Source of the DNA: Rhodeus uyekii
Taxonomy: Eukaryota > Chordata > Actinopteri > Cypriniformes > Acheilognathidae
Length of the DNA: 64,000 nucleotides
Assembly (NCBI GenBank): GCA_037043235.1
Contig: JAWRVZ010000087.1
Location: forward strand, 1,783,501-1,847,500
Reading direction: 5' to 3'
Positions 23,341-36,100 of this stretch are shown here, piece after piece (the first letter of the stretch is position 1; each line of letters starts with the position of its first letter). The notes below the pieces were generated by a model. That model saw only the letters and a program-made list of their open reading frames with translations. It was not told the origin of the DNA and did not search any database. Both the position numbers and the translations under genes were made by a program.

Positions 23341-24095
23341 GGCACAACAAAACTCAGTTTATTATAATAATAATTTGCACCCATCTGGGCAAGAGCAGTC
23401 AACAGAGAAAATAAATAAAAAAATGCAGCAGGGGGTGTTGGCGGCACAATCCCAGATGGCCTTTGGGAAACAAGAAGTTCCGAGGACTAAATAGATTGCG
23501 GCACATGCATTCACAACAATGGTTACAATTACACTACATTTATAATTACATTTACACTACAATTTATTAATTGTAACAATAACAGTTTTATTTAATTTTT
23601 TGTGCTACACAAGGTAGCAAATAAAATTGGCAAATGAAACCACCAAAATAGTTAAAAAAAAAAAAAATTGTAGGCCTATAACTTACTCAGACCTCCTGAC
23701 TTACTCAGGAGTAAATATAAAGTAAACTGTACTCTTTACATTTTCAATCTCTTCATTCATTTTCAATTACTAGACATTTTGTGTAAGTAAAATATACTAA
23801 GCATTTGTCAATAAAAATGCTTAGTATAGTTTACTTACACAAAATGTCAATACAAATTCCTTTTTTTATTTTTCTTAGGTTTTTAAAGCAATTGCTTAGC
23901 ATATATTTTTTTAATTAAGTCTAACTAATTAGATTTACAGTACAGAAAGTCAGCAAAGGTCAAAGGCCATCTGATTGGACAAGGCAGCTGCTTCCAATGC
24001 TGACGCCTGTGTAAATGCCTCGATGTCCATGAGCGCCTGCCCAAACCAACCCCACCCCCAGACCCTCCTCGGGCACTCTTGCCTCTCTCCAGGGG

Positions 24096-24103
24096 TATAT
24101 ATA
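24096..24103 (+). promoter_or_regulatory. TATA box of srl
   Basis: TATATATA lies 37 bp before the srl ATG, so transcription would start about 10-15 nt before the start codon. An E-box CAGCTG (23985-23990) and an inverted CCAAT box (ATTGG near 23974) lie upstream. These are common in striated-muscle promoters. Confidence 0.6.
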
Positions 24104-24139
24104 GACTGAGAAGGAAACGGAGCAGTCCTGGCAGTCAAA

Positions 24140-24197
24140 ATGAGGCTTTTCCTCCCCTTCTGCTGCCTGCTCTCCCTACTGGCACTCACCACTGCAG
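24140..24197 (+). CDS. srl: srl exon 1 (signal peptide)
   Basis: ATG then 18 more codons of a hydrophobic leader and one base of the next codon, before GTAAAA. The leader has the Arg-then-hydrophobic form of a signal peptide, consistent with entry to the SR lumen. Confidence 0.88.
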
Positions 24198-27100
24198 GTA
24201 AAAATTTTAAAAACTGGGATTTGAACACAGGTGGGCTGTTGAACTAAGAGCTGCAGTTGACTTCTGTATGTTAAGAGCGACTTTTTTTTTTGTCTGGGAG
24301 AAACTGGCCTTAGGTTTAGCACAAGATCAAGACTTTAATCTGAAATCCTTGATCAGATAGCTTGTCCTTGGTGAAGATGAGAGCTGCATTGATTGCATGT
24401 TCATATTTATATAATGTATAAGAAGTGTTTTACGGAATGGATTGTACAATATTTGGATTCTTCATACGAACTTTTGGTTGAAGTGAGTTGATGTATTTAA
24501 ATTGTTCTTTGATGTCAATTGGGATTTCTCTCAAGTACAGTTCAGTGTGAGTGTGTTCCCGATTCTCTGATTTTGGATGGCATGTACTATATGTGTAGTG
24601 CCGGCAAATGTGTTTATCAGACTCTCTGGGTTTATATCAATATACAAAGTCCTGAAAAACAGGACTTTTTACTCCATTGAATTTTGTAACTTGGTGATGC
24701 TCATAGTCTGTTGTGAGGCATGACACCAGCTGATGGAAAGTGTGAAGAGCGTGAGCACACTCATTCAATTCTTACATTTTGACAGATAAGAGTCTCCAAC
24801 TGTGCATACTAAGTTCTTGGAATATACTCTTCTTATTCATGTTGGTAACATATGAGTGTAAATGTTTTTAAAAATGATTTAAAAAGATTATTCATAAACA
24901 TTCTTAAAGGCCCATTGATGTGCCTTGAAACGTGCAGCATTATTCAATATGTTGATGTAATTTCCTCTGAAACAGGAAGACAGGGCGGGACATATCGAGA
25001 AGCCCCTCCCCTTTTTAAAAATAGGAAATTGCGTTTTGTTAATATTACAGCTCACCCAGTGCTGTTGAGCTCAGTAAAGCCGCAGTTTCCTCCTAATCTC
25101 CAACCGTTTTGCTTTGAATTATAGCATTCTGTGTAGAATTCAAATGTGTCTGATATGTTTTGTGGTCTGTGGAGACTCGCTCATATGATCCGCTCTGTGC
25201 CATCGTGTCTCTGGACCAGAGCTGCGGTGGTTCGTTTGATATTAATGTGAAACCAGACTTCAATCGCTCCAATGGAAAGTATTCTTACACTGTCAGAATC
25301 GTTCCCTATTCCCTATATATTGCACTATGTTCCATTCACCATGTAGAAAATAACAAACAAGTGACCAATTTTAGACACATCTTCATTGCCTATTTATAAT
25401 GTAGGGGGCGGGGCTTCAGATTCTAGAGAGCATTTGATTGGACAGAAAATCTGATGAGAAGCTGAAGTACAGAGTGATGTCATTAAAATCCCTGATCCAC
25501 ATTGGCAGTTTTATATGCATATACCTTCTAAATGTGAATTTTGTCATTGTCTTGAAGCAAACTAGCTTAAAGATAACAGTGAGACTAACATATTCATACT
25601 AAAAGCGCAAACATTTTGATTATGATTTCATGGGGACTTTAAGTTTTTGGGGAGTTGCAATATGTGACAGTTTACACTAATCAACTAATCTTGCTCTGTT
25701 TAAAAAATATTGCTTGCACGTTATTTTACTGTATTTATGCATAATATATTTTACTGGGTAATGTAAGGTATTACATGGGTTAAGGTTAGGTACAGTAGGT
25801 TCAGGGTTAAGTACCTAGTTATTACCTAGTTATTGTTTTTGTGATTACTATAACCTGAGTGCATACCGTTGTCAGCTCAGATGCATCAGAGAAGCTACTG
25901 GAACAAAGACAGTCTGCAGTAACAAAACTATTTCTTATTCCTACATATGCAAATATAAACTCTTATGTCTTGTTCTCTAAAATTCCTATTGAATTTATGG
26001 TTTGCAAGGAATCCTTTGGTCACAATTGCAATCAACTGTAAGTGAAACAGTTCTTGCCTCTAAGCAGTAGGCTAAAAGAAAACCGGTTACTGTTGGTCAA
26101 ATAATTTGAGCTGTAGCTTCCTCCTGCTTGCTTTTAAATATCATCCTTGTCTGTCCTTGCATTGTTCTTGTTCTCTCCCTGTGTCTGTACGGTCAGGTGG
26201 AAAGGCCTAGAGTGCACTATGAAATCAGACACTCTTCCTCGGGCGGTTGCGTGGTCATGCTTCACAGCTCCTCTTACACGGCCCCTTGTACTCTCTATCC
26301 ACATATACACTTCCAGTCCACAGCTGCTGTCGCAACGCTACTGTCTCAATCAGACTTTATTTCTGTCTTACAGGCCTTGTATGGGCAACCATTATGTTAA
26401 CAGTAGGACTTAAAGCCTCTGTCCTGCCTACTGTATGTGGCCTGTTTTAGTACCTGGGGTTTTCCTTGTTCAGTCCACTCGCAGCAATGAAGAATATGCA
26501 GACATTACACGCATACCACATAGCAAACAATATCGCTAAACAAATGCAAACAATCAACGAGCTGTACATAGACTCTTTAGGTATTTTAAAAAACACAGCC
26601 ACACATACAGTATACAATTACATGAAACTAAATCAATACACTCTTAAAGGGATACTTCACAGAAAAATGAAAATTCTGTTATCATTTCCTCAGTCTGAAG
26701 TTGTTCCAAATTTGAATGAGTTTCTTTCTTCATAAGAAGAATTTTAAAGGGCCAGTCACACAGCCGATCGCGCACGAATCACTCACAAATCACGCATAGA
26801 TTGGGTTTGTGCGTGCTTGTGTGTCGAGAAATTGACCAAAGTATTCCACGAACATTCGGCGCACGCCCGATGCATGAATCACTGACGGAGCGCGTCCAAA
26901 CACGCACGCTTCGCGAACGTTCCACGCAAAAGCACTTTCAGAATCCACATTGTCAGTGGAATGAACGTGATACGTGCGCCACGGTGCGTGGTTCATGAGT
27001 GATATGAAGGTGGGGCGTCAGTGGACGTGCGCGCTTTCGAACCAGTTCCAACGCATAAGCACTGACGGCCGACGCGTGTCCTGCGCATGTCACGCATACT

Positions 27101-30100
27101 CAACTCATAAACTACGCACGCCGACTCATGAATAACGCACACCGACGCACATCTGTGCGTTGGAAAAAATTTTAACCGTTCAAAACTCAAAATCACGCAC
27201 AAACCACCTTCGACGCACATCCACTTACAATCACTGACGGTCCTCGTTCGTTCCACCGTCGAATTACGCATATGACGCACACGCCGCGCAGAAACGAAAA
27301 TCTGTGCGTAATTCGTGCGTTCTTCATGCGTTTTCGCTGTGTGACTGGGCCTTAAAGAATGTTGGTAACCGGACAGTTGACGGAACCCTTAGACTTCCGA
27401 AGAAGGAATAAATACTTTGGAATTCAATGGGTGCCGTCAACTATCCGGGTGCCAACATTCTTTAAAATATATTCTTTTGTGTTCAACTGAAGAAATAAAC
27501 TCACACGGCAATACATTTTGATCTAAACATTTACTTGAATGTTGGAAAAAACTTGATGTTGCGTGATGTTGCCTCAACAGTGAAGGTGATTGATAACTAG
27601 ACTAACCGGGGACCAATTTCCTTGCACGTCATATTTAAATGTTGATTGAATCATTCTAAAAATGCCTGAGCCAAAGTCTGTCATCAGAATGAATTGGTAT
27701 AATGACCTCCCAGAAGTGCCGCACATTATTGCATTGGGTTTTCCCTAGTGACCACAGCTATCTTTGAAAAATCACTCCTTTAGACACAACCATCACTGTG
27801 TGGTTGTCGTAGTTTGCCCGGAGGAAGTCAATGGTATCAAAGAAAGAACTTTTAGCTCATATACAAGTTGAACCGAAATGTCATTTTAGTAGAGAATAAC
27901 AGAGAGACTCTTTCTCAACCTACAGGCTATTTGTGTCAGGGTGAAAACCTGGGACTTGGGATCGAGCACATGTCCATTCCTGTCTTCACCTCAGAACACC
28001 TCAGCTGTTAAAGGGGGATGGGCTGGTCTCTGTCACTTACAATTTGAAAAATGCAGATGATCTTATAAATATATTGGTTTCATATTTGGGTAATTCATGA
28101 TAGAGCTCCTCTTATTTTTGCTCCCCAGCCATTGTAAAAAAAACAGTGCCTGGGAGGGTTTATTTAAATCAACATGACAGATTATGATACTGAGCAGAAT
28201 GAACTATTTAACTTTAATTTATTCTGTAACACATAAAAACCAATGCCAATTTCAGTGATGTTTAAATAAAGACCTCAATATGTGATAACTAGTTATCGCT
28301 CACCGCCTCATCTATTTTTTATTGAGTATTATTTCACATTATGTTAGCATTGCAGCGGTGATGTAACCATAAACTTGGAATAGTAAAGATAGGAATCCAC
28401 CAGTAAAGATTAACTCTTATGACATAACATGGCCTTAGGCCTTCAAAATTATTAGCACACTCATGGTTGCGTTGATGACACAGCCATGGCCTAAAAACAG
28501 CTCTCCTGGGTCTGTGAGCATGTGTGTAAGTGTGCAAAACATATCACACTTACACTGACCAGAGCCAATTCAATCAATTAGAGACTTCTAAGGAACACAC
28601 AAGCTTGTCAAGAGAAAATTTTTACAAGCAAGTGGTCAAATGCCAAAGGTGGAACATGTTTATCTGAACTAACTATAGCCAATCTGGTGCCCTCTGCTGT
28701 CAGCATGAATTTGAAATGTTGCTTAAGTGGTGCTTAAGATACTGTCCCCCCATTTCACAGACAAGTCTTAAGGCTTGTCTCAGACTAAAATGCACGTTTG
28801 AGCTGTTTTAACTGAAAGCAACTTGCACTGACTTATCTTAAAATATGCTACATCTATAAAAGTTACTTAAATGTTCTAATTGAACTAAGGCCTAATCCTG
28901 GTTTAATCTAAGCCCTATCTGTGAAACCAGGCCTACAGATGAATTTGTTTTTTGTCTTTTAAGGGTACACTCTTAGTTCAGTGGGTTCCTATAGAAAAAA
29001 CCTAGGGTTCTTGACTCTTTATGCCAAAAAGGTTTTGTATAGGGAGAAATTTGTTGAATTATTGCATAATAGTGTCATGTTTAACAGTTCATTTTTCATT
29101 TTTTCTAGTGATAAATTGTTTACAAGATGTGTAATTCATAACATTTAATTGAAATGAAAAAAATTAGTTAAAGCCAAATTAATGAATCAAAATTAAATCC
29201 ATAAAATGACCCCATGACACCCCTAAAAGCTTCAATATAATAAGCGCCTAATGGAAGCATACTTCCATCTAACTAAAAGCATCTAACGTCTTACTTAAAG
29301 CATCTAACAGTTTAAGGTTCTAAATAGATAAAAAGTCCTTTGAATATGCAATTTTTACCCTTTATTATTTAATGCAGTCGTAACGTAGGCATATAAATGT
29401 AGCATAATAAAAAGGTCTACATAAATTGCATTGTAGGCCACTGAAATGGATATTAAACTTTCATCTGCAACAAATTATATTAGAAAAAAAATACAAATCT
29501 ACAAATGAATGCACCAAAATTTACAATTCGGTAACTGTTTGCACAAAAGCAGAGCGGTATTTTTCAGTGGAAGCATTTGACATTAAACCTAGAGGTGGAA
29601 ATCTCGGTACAAAGCCGCCATGCTAACACTCTTATTAGAGTCGGGCTCTGATGATCCACATGAACAGAAAGGACTTGGCGTTCTCTTCTCCTGCCAGCTC
29701 TGCTCCCTATTTCAGGATGTGATTCACATGAAAAGCATTTAGCTCTCATCGAGAGCATTCATCGCCACATGAATCACAGACGTGGGTCATCACCATGCAC
29801 AGACTCATATATTTGCGTAATAGCAATCAAGTCATGTTGTTCAAATCCATAAACCATGGCATTACAGCTAAAACAAATTAAGATATAGTATTCTTTTCAT
29901 GAAAACCATGGTTGTGTTTTGTTTACATTTATGCATTTGGCAGATGCTTTTATCCAAAGCGACTTGCATTGCATTCAAGGATCACATTGAATCAGTTCTT
30001 GCTTTCCCTGGGATTGAACCCATAACCGTGGCGTTGTAAACACCAATGCTCTACTGATTGAGCAACAGGAAAACTATTTACTTGAGTTACTGTGATTCTA

Positions 30101-33100
30101 TGATGCTGTCTAAAACACAGAATGCTAAATGCTAATCCTAATGCTATATGCCTACAGTGTGAGATACTTCTCTTTAGCAAGGAATGTATCAATACTGGTG
30201 ATGCAACAACACCTCAAGCAAAAAACAGTTTGCACTTCACTATGACCAGACAATATGCTAGAACAGCAATATTTAAGATTTGTTTGTGAAAAATATTGTG
30301 AGGTCACTTGTTACTGAAGAACCTCTCTATGTCAGCAGTGATCACCCTGTAGCCCAAGAGTGGTTGCTCACTAAAGCTTAGCAGTAACACCAATAAGCTG
30401 GTGGGTGGTGAGCATTCTGGTGCAATATGGCTGCCGTCAAATCATCCAGGTGGATGCTCCACATTTATGGTGGATGAGGAAATTCCCCCTTCCATGTAAA
30501 GCACCCTTGAGAGCCGAGAAAAGCACTGTATAATTGTAACCAATTATTATGACTGGTTTATGACCTGTAAACACCACCTCAAATACCCTTTTTTATATTC
30601 AGGTTTTCGTCTCAAATGAAAATTTTGTTTTTGTTTTTTTTAGTCCATTTAGGTGCATCGCTAACTTGTAGATAGTCATTTCTTTTTCCATTGTGTTGTA
30701 ATAGTTTAGATTTATTTATTTGACAGATGCTTTTATCCAAAGTGACTTGCATTGTATTTAAGGTACACCATGCTATCATTTCTTGCTTTCCCTGGGAGTC
30801 GAACCCATGAACTTGTTTAAACAACAGGAAGGCATGTATTCAAATATGATTTATACTTCATAGTGTGTGAATGTGCTGAGTTATAGTCCATCACACTTTG
30901 TTTAATTTTATTGTTTTTCCTTCTTGTAGATGCGGTTGGATCTGAGAGTGAACCACTTGTGCCGCTCCAGTTGAAGTCTGAAGGCAAGCTATTCAACTGC
31001 TGTGATGGCACAGAGGATATCAGTCAAAGCTCTTCCAATGACACTCCTGCACCAAACAGACCTGTCTGCCAACCCTGTGGCACTGGTGCACATATTGACA
31101 CTGCGACAGAAGATGTCAGCTCTAACGAGGACGAAGAGGATGAGGTTGTTTCAGAAGAGAAATCTGAAGAGTTGAGTCAGGAGGAGGTCTCTTCTGAAGA
31201 GATATCTGAGGAGGAAGCACATGAAGAGGAGGCAGAAGTTGAGTTAGATGCATCCAATGAAGTGGTGGAGGAGGAAGTTCTTGAGGAGGCAAATGGTGTG
31301 AGTGAGGAGGAGGAGGTAAACAGTGATGTTGAAGCACAAATGTCTGTTGAGGAATCAATCGAACAGGAGATTGAGGAGGAGGTGGTTGAGGAAGAGGAGG
31401 GTCTTCAGACTGAAGATGAAGCAGATGAACTTTCTCAGACTGAAGAAGACGTAGTTGAAGAAGAGGAGGTTTATCAGACCGAAGAGGAGGTAGCTGAAGA
31501 AGAAGAAGAAGAGGCTCTTCATATTCAAGATGAAGGAGGTAAAGAACAGGTTGAAGAAGAGGCGGAGGAGGTTTCTCAGCCTGAAGATCTATTGGAGGAA
31601 GTGGAAGAGAGAGCAGAAGAAGCAGTAGAGGAAGAGGACATAGAAGAGCAAGCTGTAACAGAAGAAGAAGGCGTTCCTGAGGTTGAACAGGAAGCCTTTG
31701 TGAAAATGGAGGAAATAGAAGAGGCTGAGGAAATAGCAGCAAATGTTGTTGAGGAGGTTGTTGAATTTACCCAAGATGCGACTGAGGAGCTTGTAGAACC
31801 AACTCCAGAACAAATTATGGTCCAAGAAGAAGTTGCTGCTGATATAGTAAAAGTGGAAGAAGCATCAGATGAAACATCAGCACCCAAAGCATCTGCCAAA
31901 GGTACAGTATTGTTCAGTCAGCATGAATAATATTGAACATTTAATGTTAATATGAGATAAGAGAATATATAATTGTTGAATTGCAATCAGTTTTCTAAAA
32001 TGTTCTAAAATTCATAATGTTGCTATGTTGTTGTCCCGTCATTAGGCAGCAGGGTGGGACACTACTGTAAAAGTCAGTTCCTTGTGCTTGTCCACCTGAT
32101 ACTTTGGTCAAAGGTGGCACAAGAATAAACCCACCACCAAAATAACCTAACAGAAATAGCCCTTGGCGCAAGTCCAATGTGATTCATAACAATATGTTCT
32201 CTGGCCTGTATGGAGGACAGTTTTTTAATGAGAAGAAATGTTTCAGATGTTTTTAATAGTACAGTGATTGTGCTAGACTGGCTCAAAATAGAGCTGATGC
32301 AGAAGATGGATCCAAAATAACTGTTGTATTCTGGTTACAATGACAATTCAACGAAAATAGTTATCAACAAAAAACAAAAATTGAGAACTGACATGTCTGT
32401 CTGTATGGTAGAATATCAACATGACAATGAAGATGATAATACATCTCAAAGAACTAAACCATCAAACATTAACCATACATTGTATCTATATCTATATAAG
32501 CTGGTCTTTTTTTAAGCTTTTAGCTATGCACTTAAATCAACAAGAAAGGGATCGAGCTGATACATAGTTTCCTGTGATTGTGATTCTTGTGTAAATAAAG
32601 ATGCAGCTTCTTTCCTCAGAGATTTTGTTTACTTCGATGTAAATTTAAATTGTAGTAATGTTCTGTTGATTCCTCAACTGATTCCTTAACAACAAACAAT
32701 GCCATTGAAACCAAAATAGAAATATGTCCATAAAATAAAAACCAAATGGTAACTATTTAACTAAAAAAGTGAAATGTCAAGAACATTTTAAAAATAACAT
32801 TTATAAAAAAAATGCAAATGCAAAACAACAATAATCTTGTTTGGTGGGAGCCATCCACATGAAATAAAAATGTTATGATTATATGAGATTCATGAGATTT
32901 ATGCTGGCTATTTTTCCTCTGGTAGTGGAGGAAACAACCGTCTCAGGTCCTGCCGCAAGAGATCGGTCTCACATTGAAGAGACACTGCGTCTGGCAACAG
33001 CTGAACCTTCACGAGAATTTGTTGGTGAGTCATATAATGAAAATAAAGAACAAATTATGAAAAAAGTAATACCTCCTAGGCTGTACTATAATTACCATAT

Positions 33101-36100
33101 TAGACCAGTTATGTCTGCATTAACCAATCACATTTTACCTTGACCAAAACAATTTTGGATGTGCTCATTTTTGGTCACACCTATAGTAAATAATTAGTTG
33201 CTTACTCAGAAATATCTTGATATTGTTACGAAAGGTGCTGGTGTGCGATGCGGAAACGAGGAGACAAGGCAGGTTTCCAAATCAAATGTCATTTAATAAT
33301 AAACAAAAACAAAACACTTTAAATAACAAAACAAAAGTTAACAAAAACTAAACTTCGACAAAACTCGGGAACTCAGGAAGACAGGCAGAACATCCACACA
33401 CTTGACCATAAACTTCGTTAACAACTGACAAACACAAGGGAAATGCAAGAGTGATTTATACACAAGGGGAATCACAAACACCTGGGGGACTAACGAGCAA
33501 GTGATAGCAAGACAGGTGCAGGGAGTGAAACAATGACAAGACTGACAGGAAGTGACAAAGAAGACCCAGACAGACAGGAACAGTGTTACAGATATAATAT
33601 ATATTCTGTTTCAAGAATATATTGAACTTTCCACAATGTGGTAAAAACGATAATAAATTTACATTAATCCCTCGCCACTTTACGGTTCAAGTTTCGCGGC
33701 CTCAGTGCATCACAGATTATTCACAAATATTCATAGAAAAATAAATATTCAAAAATACTGCCATATCGGCAACTGTATTGCGGAAAACAGCATTGCTTTA
33801 TTGTAATGCGAGAGAAACGGTTTCCCAGGATGCCAGACAAAGAGAGAAACTCTCTCAGAGGCTTTGTACACACCCACGGGACTCAGACAAGACACGTGAT
33901 TGGTTCCCGGCGCGAGATCGACCAATGAGAGCACGAGTGGATGTATCCCGTGATCTGTTTGGCTGATCCTACTTCGCGGATTTTTCACCTATCGCGGGGG
34001 GTTCCGATCCACATAAACCGCAATAAACGAGGGATCACTGTAATATCTTATTTATTTAACTTATTTAAAGGGATAGTTCAACCCAAAAAAAAATTCTGTC
34101 AGTACACACTTTCATGTTGTTCTAAACCTGTAAGAATTTATGAAATTAAAAGGTTCATTTTTGAAACACAAATTAAGATATGTTTGATGAAATTTCTGTC
34201 CCAACATTGACAGCAGCGCAATTACCACTTTGACTCTTCAAAAAGTTAATGGATCCTAAAACTAATACAAATGAATTGAGTAGTTTAGTCCAAGTTCTCG
34301 ATCACTTTATGATTAAAACATCGACATTGATCAGCGAACATGAACAGAAGCTCAACCGAACCTGCTTGACGTGTGAATGAACTTCTTTGGTTCTTGCTGA
34401 AGCACAAACATGCTGCATAACACCAGAATGAACTTCATTGGCTCTCGCACATCAAACGAATATGCTTGAGCTTACTTTTATCATAACTTATAAGTGAGTT
34501 GATTAATGTTTATTTGTGAATAAAAGCCTAAATTGAATCTGTTCATCATATAAAGCAATCTAGTCTCGTCAAAAAATTTGACTCAGTAGTTCTATAGGTT
34601 TGGAACAACATGTGGGTGAGTAATTCATGATAATTTCTTTCTTTTCTTTTTATATACCTTCCTGACATCATTTCATGAACTCTACCTCTCATAGATGCTC
34701 TGAAGAAGCTGCAGCATGTCTACAACAATGCAATTAAACCCTTGGAGAACGCCTACAAATACAATGAGCTCAGGCAGCACGAAGTGTCAGGTGAATGTCT
34801 TTTGACACTGGATGTTTTAAAACATCATTCCAGATGACTACTTTACCACCACAAAAGTCAAAATGAAGCCCTATCCTTAGTTAAACGGTCTGTTTTCTTC
34901 ACACTGTTCAGATGCAGAGATCAACTCTAAGCCCATGGTCCTGTTTCTCGGTCCTTGGAGCGTCGGCAAGTCTTCCATGATCAATTATCTTCTGGGTCTC
35001 AGTGACACATCACAACAGCTTTACACTGGTAACATATCAGTAATTAAATGAATGAATGTACAATGAAAGTTCAACTTAAGCCATCTCCTTCATCTCGCTC
35101 TCTTTTGCTTTGTCAGGGGCTGAGCCCACAACCTCAGAATACACTGTCCTAATGCACGGTGAGAAGGTTCGCACCATCGAGGGCATTGTTATGGCTGCGG
35201 ACAGTTCCCGATCTTTCTCGCCACTGGAGAAGTTTGGTCAGGGCTTCCTGGAGAAGCTGGTGGGAATCGAGATGCCGCACAAACTGCTGGAACGCGTCAC
35301 ATTTGTGGACACACCTGGAATCATTGAGAACCGCAAACAACAAGAAAGAGGTGAAAAGACAGCATTGAAAAAGACACAAGAGTAAAAATAATATGTACAA
35401 GAGTATCTTCCATATTACAATACAGTAATACCTTTACGAGTTTAATTCGTTCCAAGAGCTCGTAACTCAAAATTCTCGTACACTAAAACAATTTTCCCCA
35501 TAAGAATGCAATAAAAATCACTCGATTCGTTCCACATGACCATAAATGACCATTTTAAATATTTTTTGTGGTTTTACCCTATTAATTACAGTTAAAATTA
35601 TAACCATTAAGATCTCATATAAATACTAATTAATAATTGTTAATTTACTGTAACGCACTTCAGCTTTAAGTAGCGTCGCTGCTGGCGTGAAGGAGACGAG
35701 AGGAGGGTTTTACTGCTTACAGGGAGGATTTCATCCCTTCTTTATTTCTCATCTTGAGGGTCATTGTCTATATGCTGTACTGTACGTATATATTTCACTA
35801 CGATTAATGTTAACAACACAAGGTAAAACCGCTGTAAATCACTTCTAAAAGTATCACTGTGGTGAATGATGAACCAAACCGAGTGACGCTGAGAGAATGA
35901 ACGAGTGAAGGGGTGATGGACTTTATGAGAGGCTGTCATTAGGATATTTCCAGTAAAAATGCGCGCGAAGATGCTGAGCATTAGGACTTTTCCACACAAA
36001 AATGCACGTGGGCAAGGAAATATTTTTCTGGCAATCCAATACAATGCTCGTACACCGTATACTCGTAAACCGAGGTATTACTGTGCTTCACAGGTTGCAC

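Larger units (their letters stand above)
24198..30929. other. srl intron 1, mostly repeats
   Basis: 6.7-kb phase-1 intron. It holds the DNA repeats at 24904-25641 and 26646-27540, SINE copies near 29925, 30330 and 30715, and otherwise AT-rich sequence without recognisable exons. Confidence 0.8.

Noticed and set aside
26790..27280. Short overlapping open frames on both strands
   Set aside because: They fall inside the CpG-rich MITE, where repeated ACGCAC words keep frames open.
31122..31742. 206-aa Leu/Pro-rich minus-strand open frame
   Set aside because: Complement of GAG/GAA-rich acidic codons in srl exon 2; low-complexity shadow.
35351..35385. Extension of srl exon 6 past 35350
   Set aside because: A GT donor at 35351 and the exact phase match with exon 7 (RGYPYSE) show that the open frame beyond it is intron.
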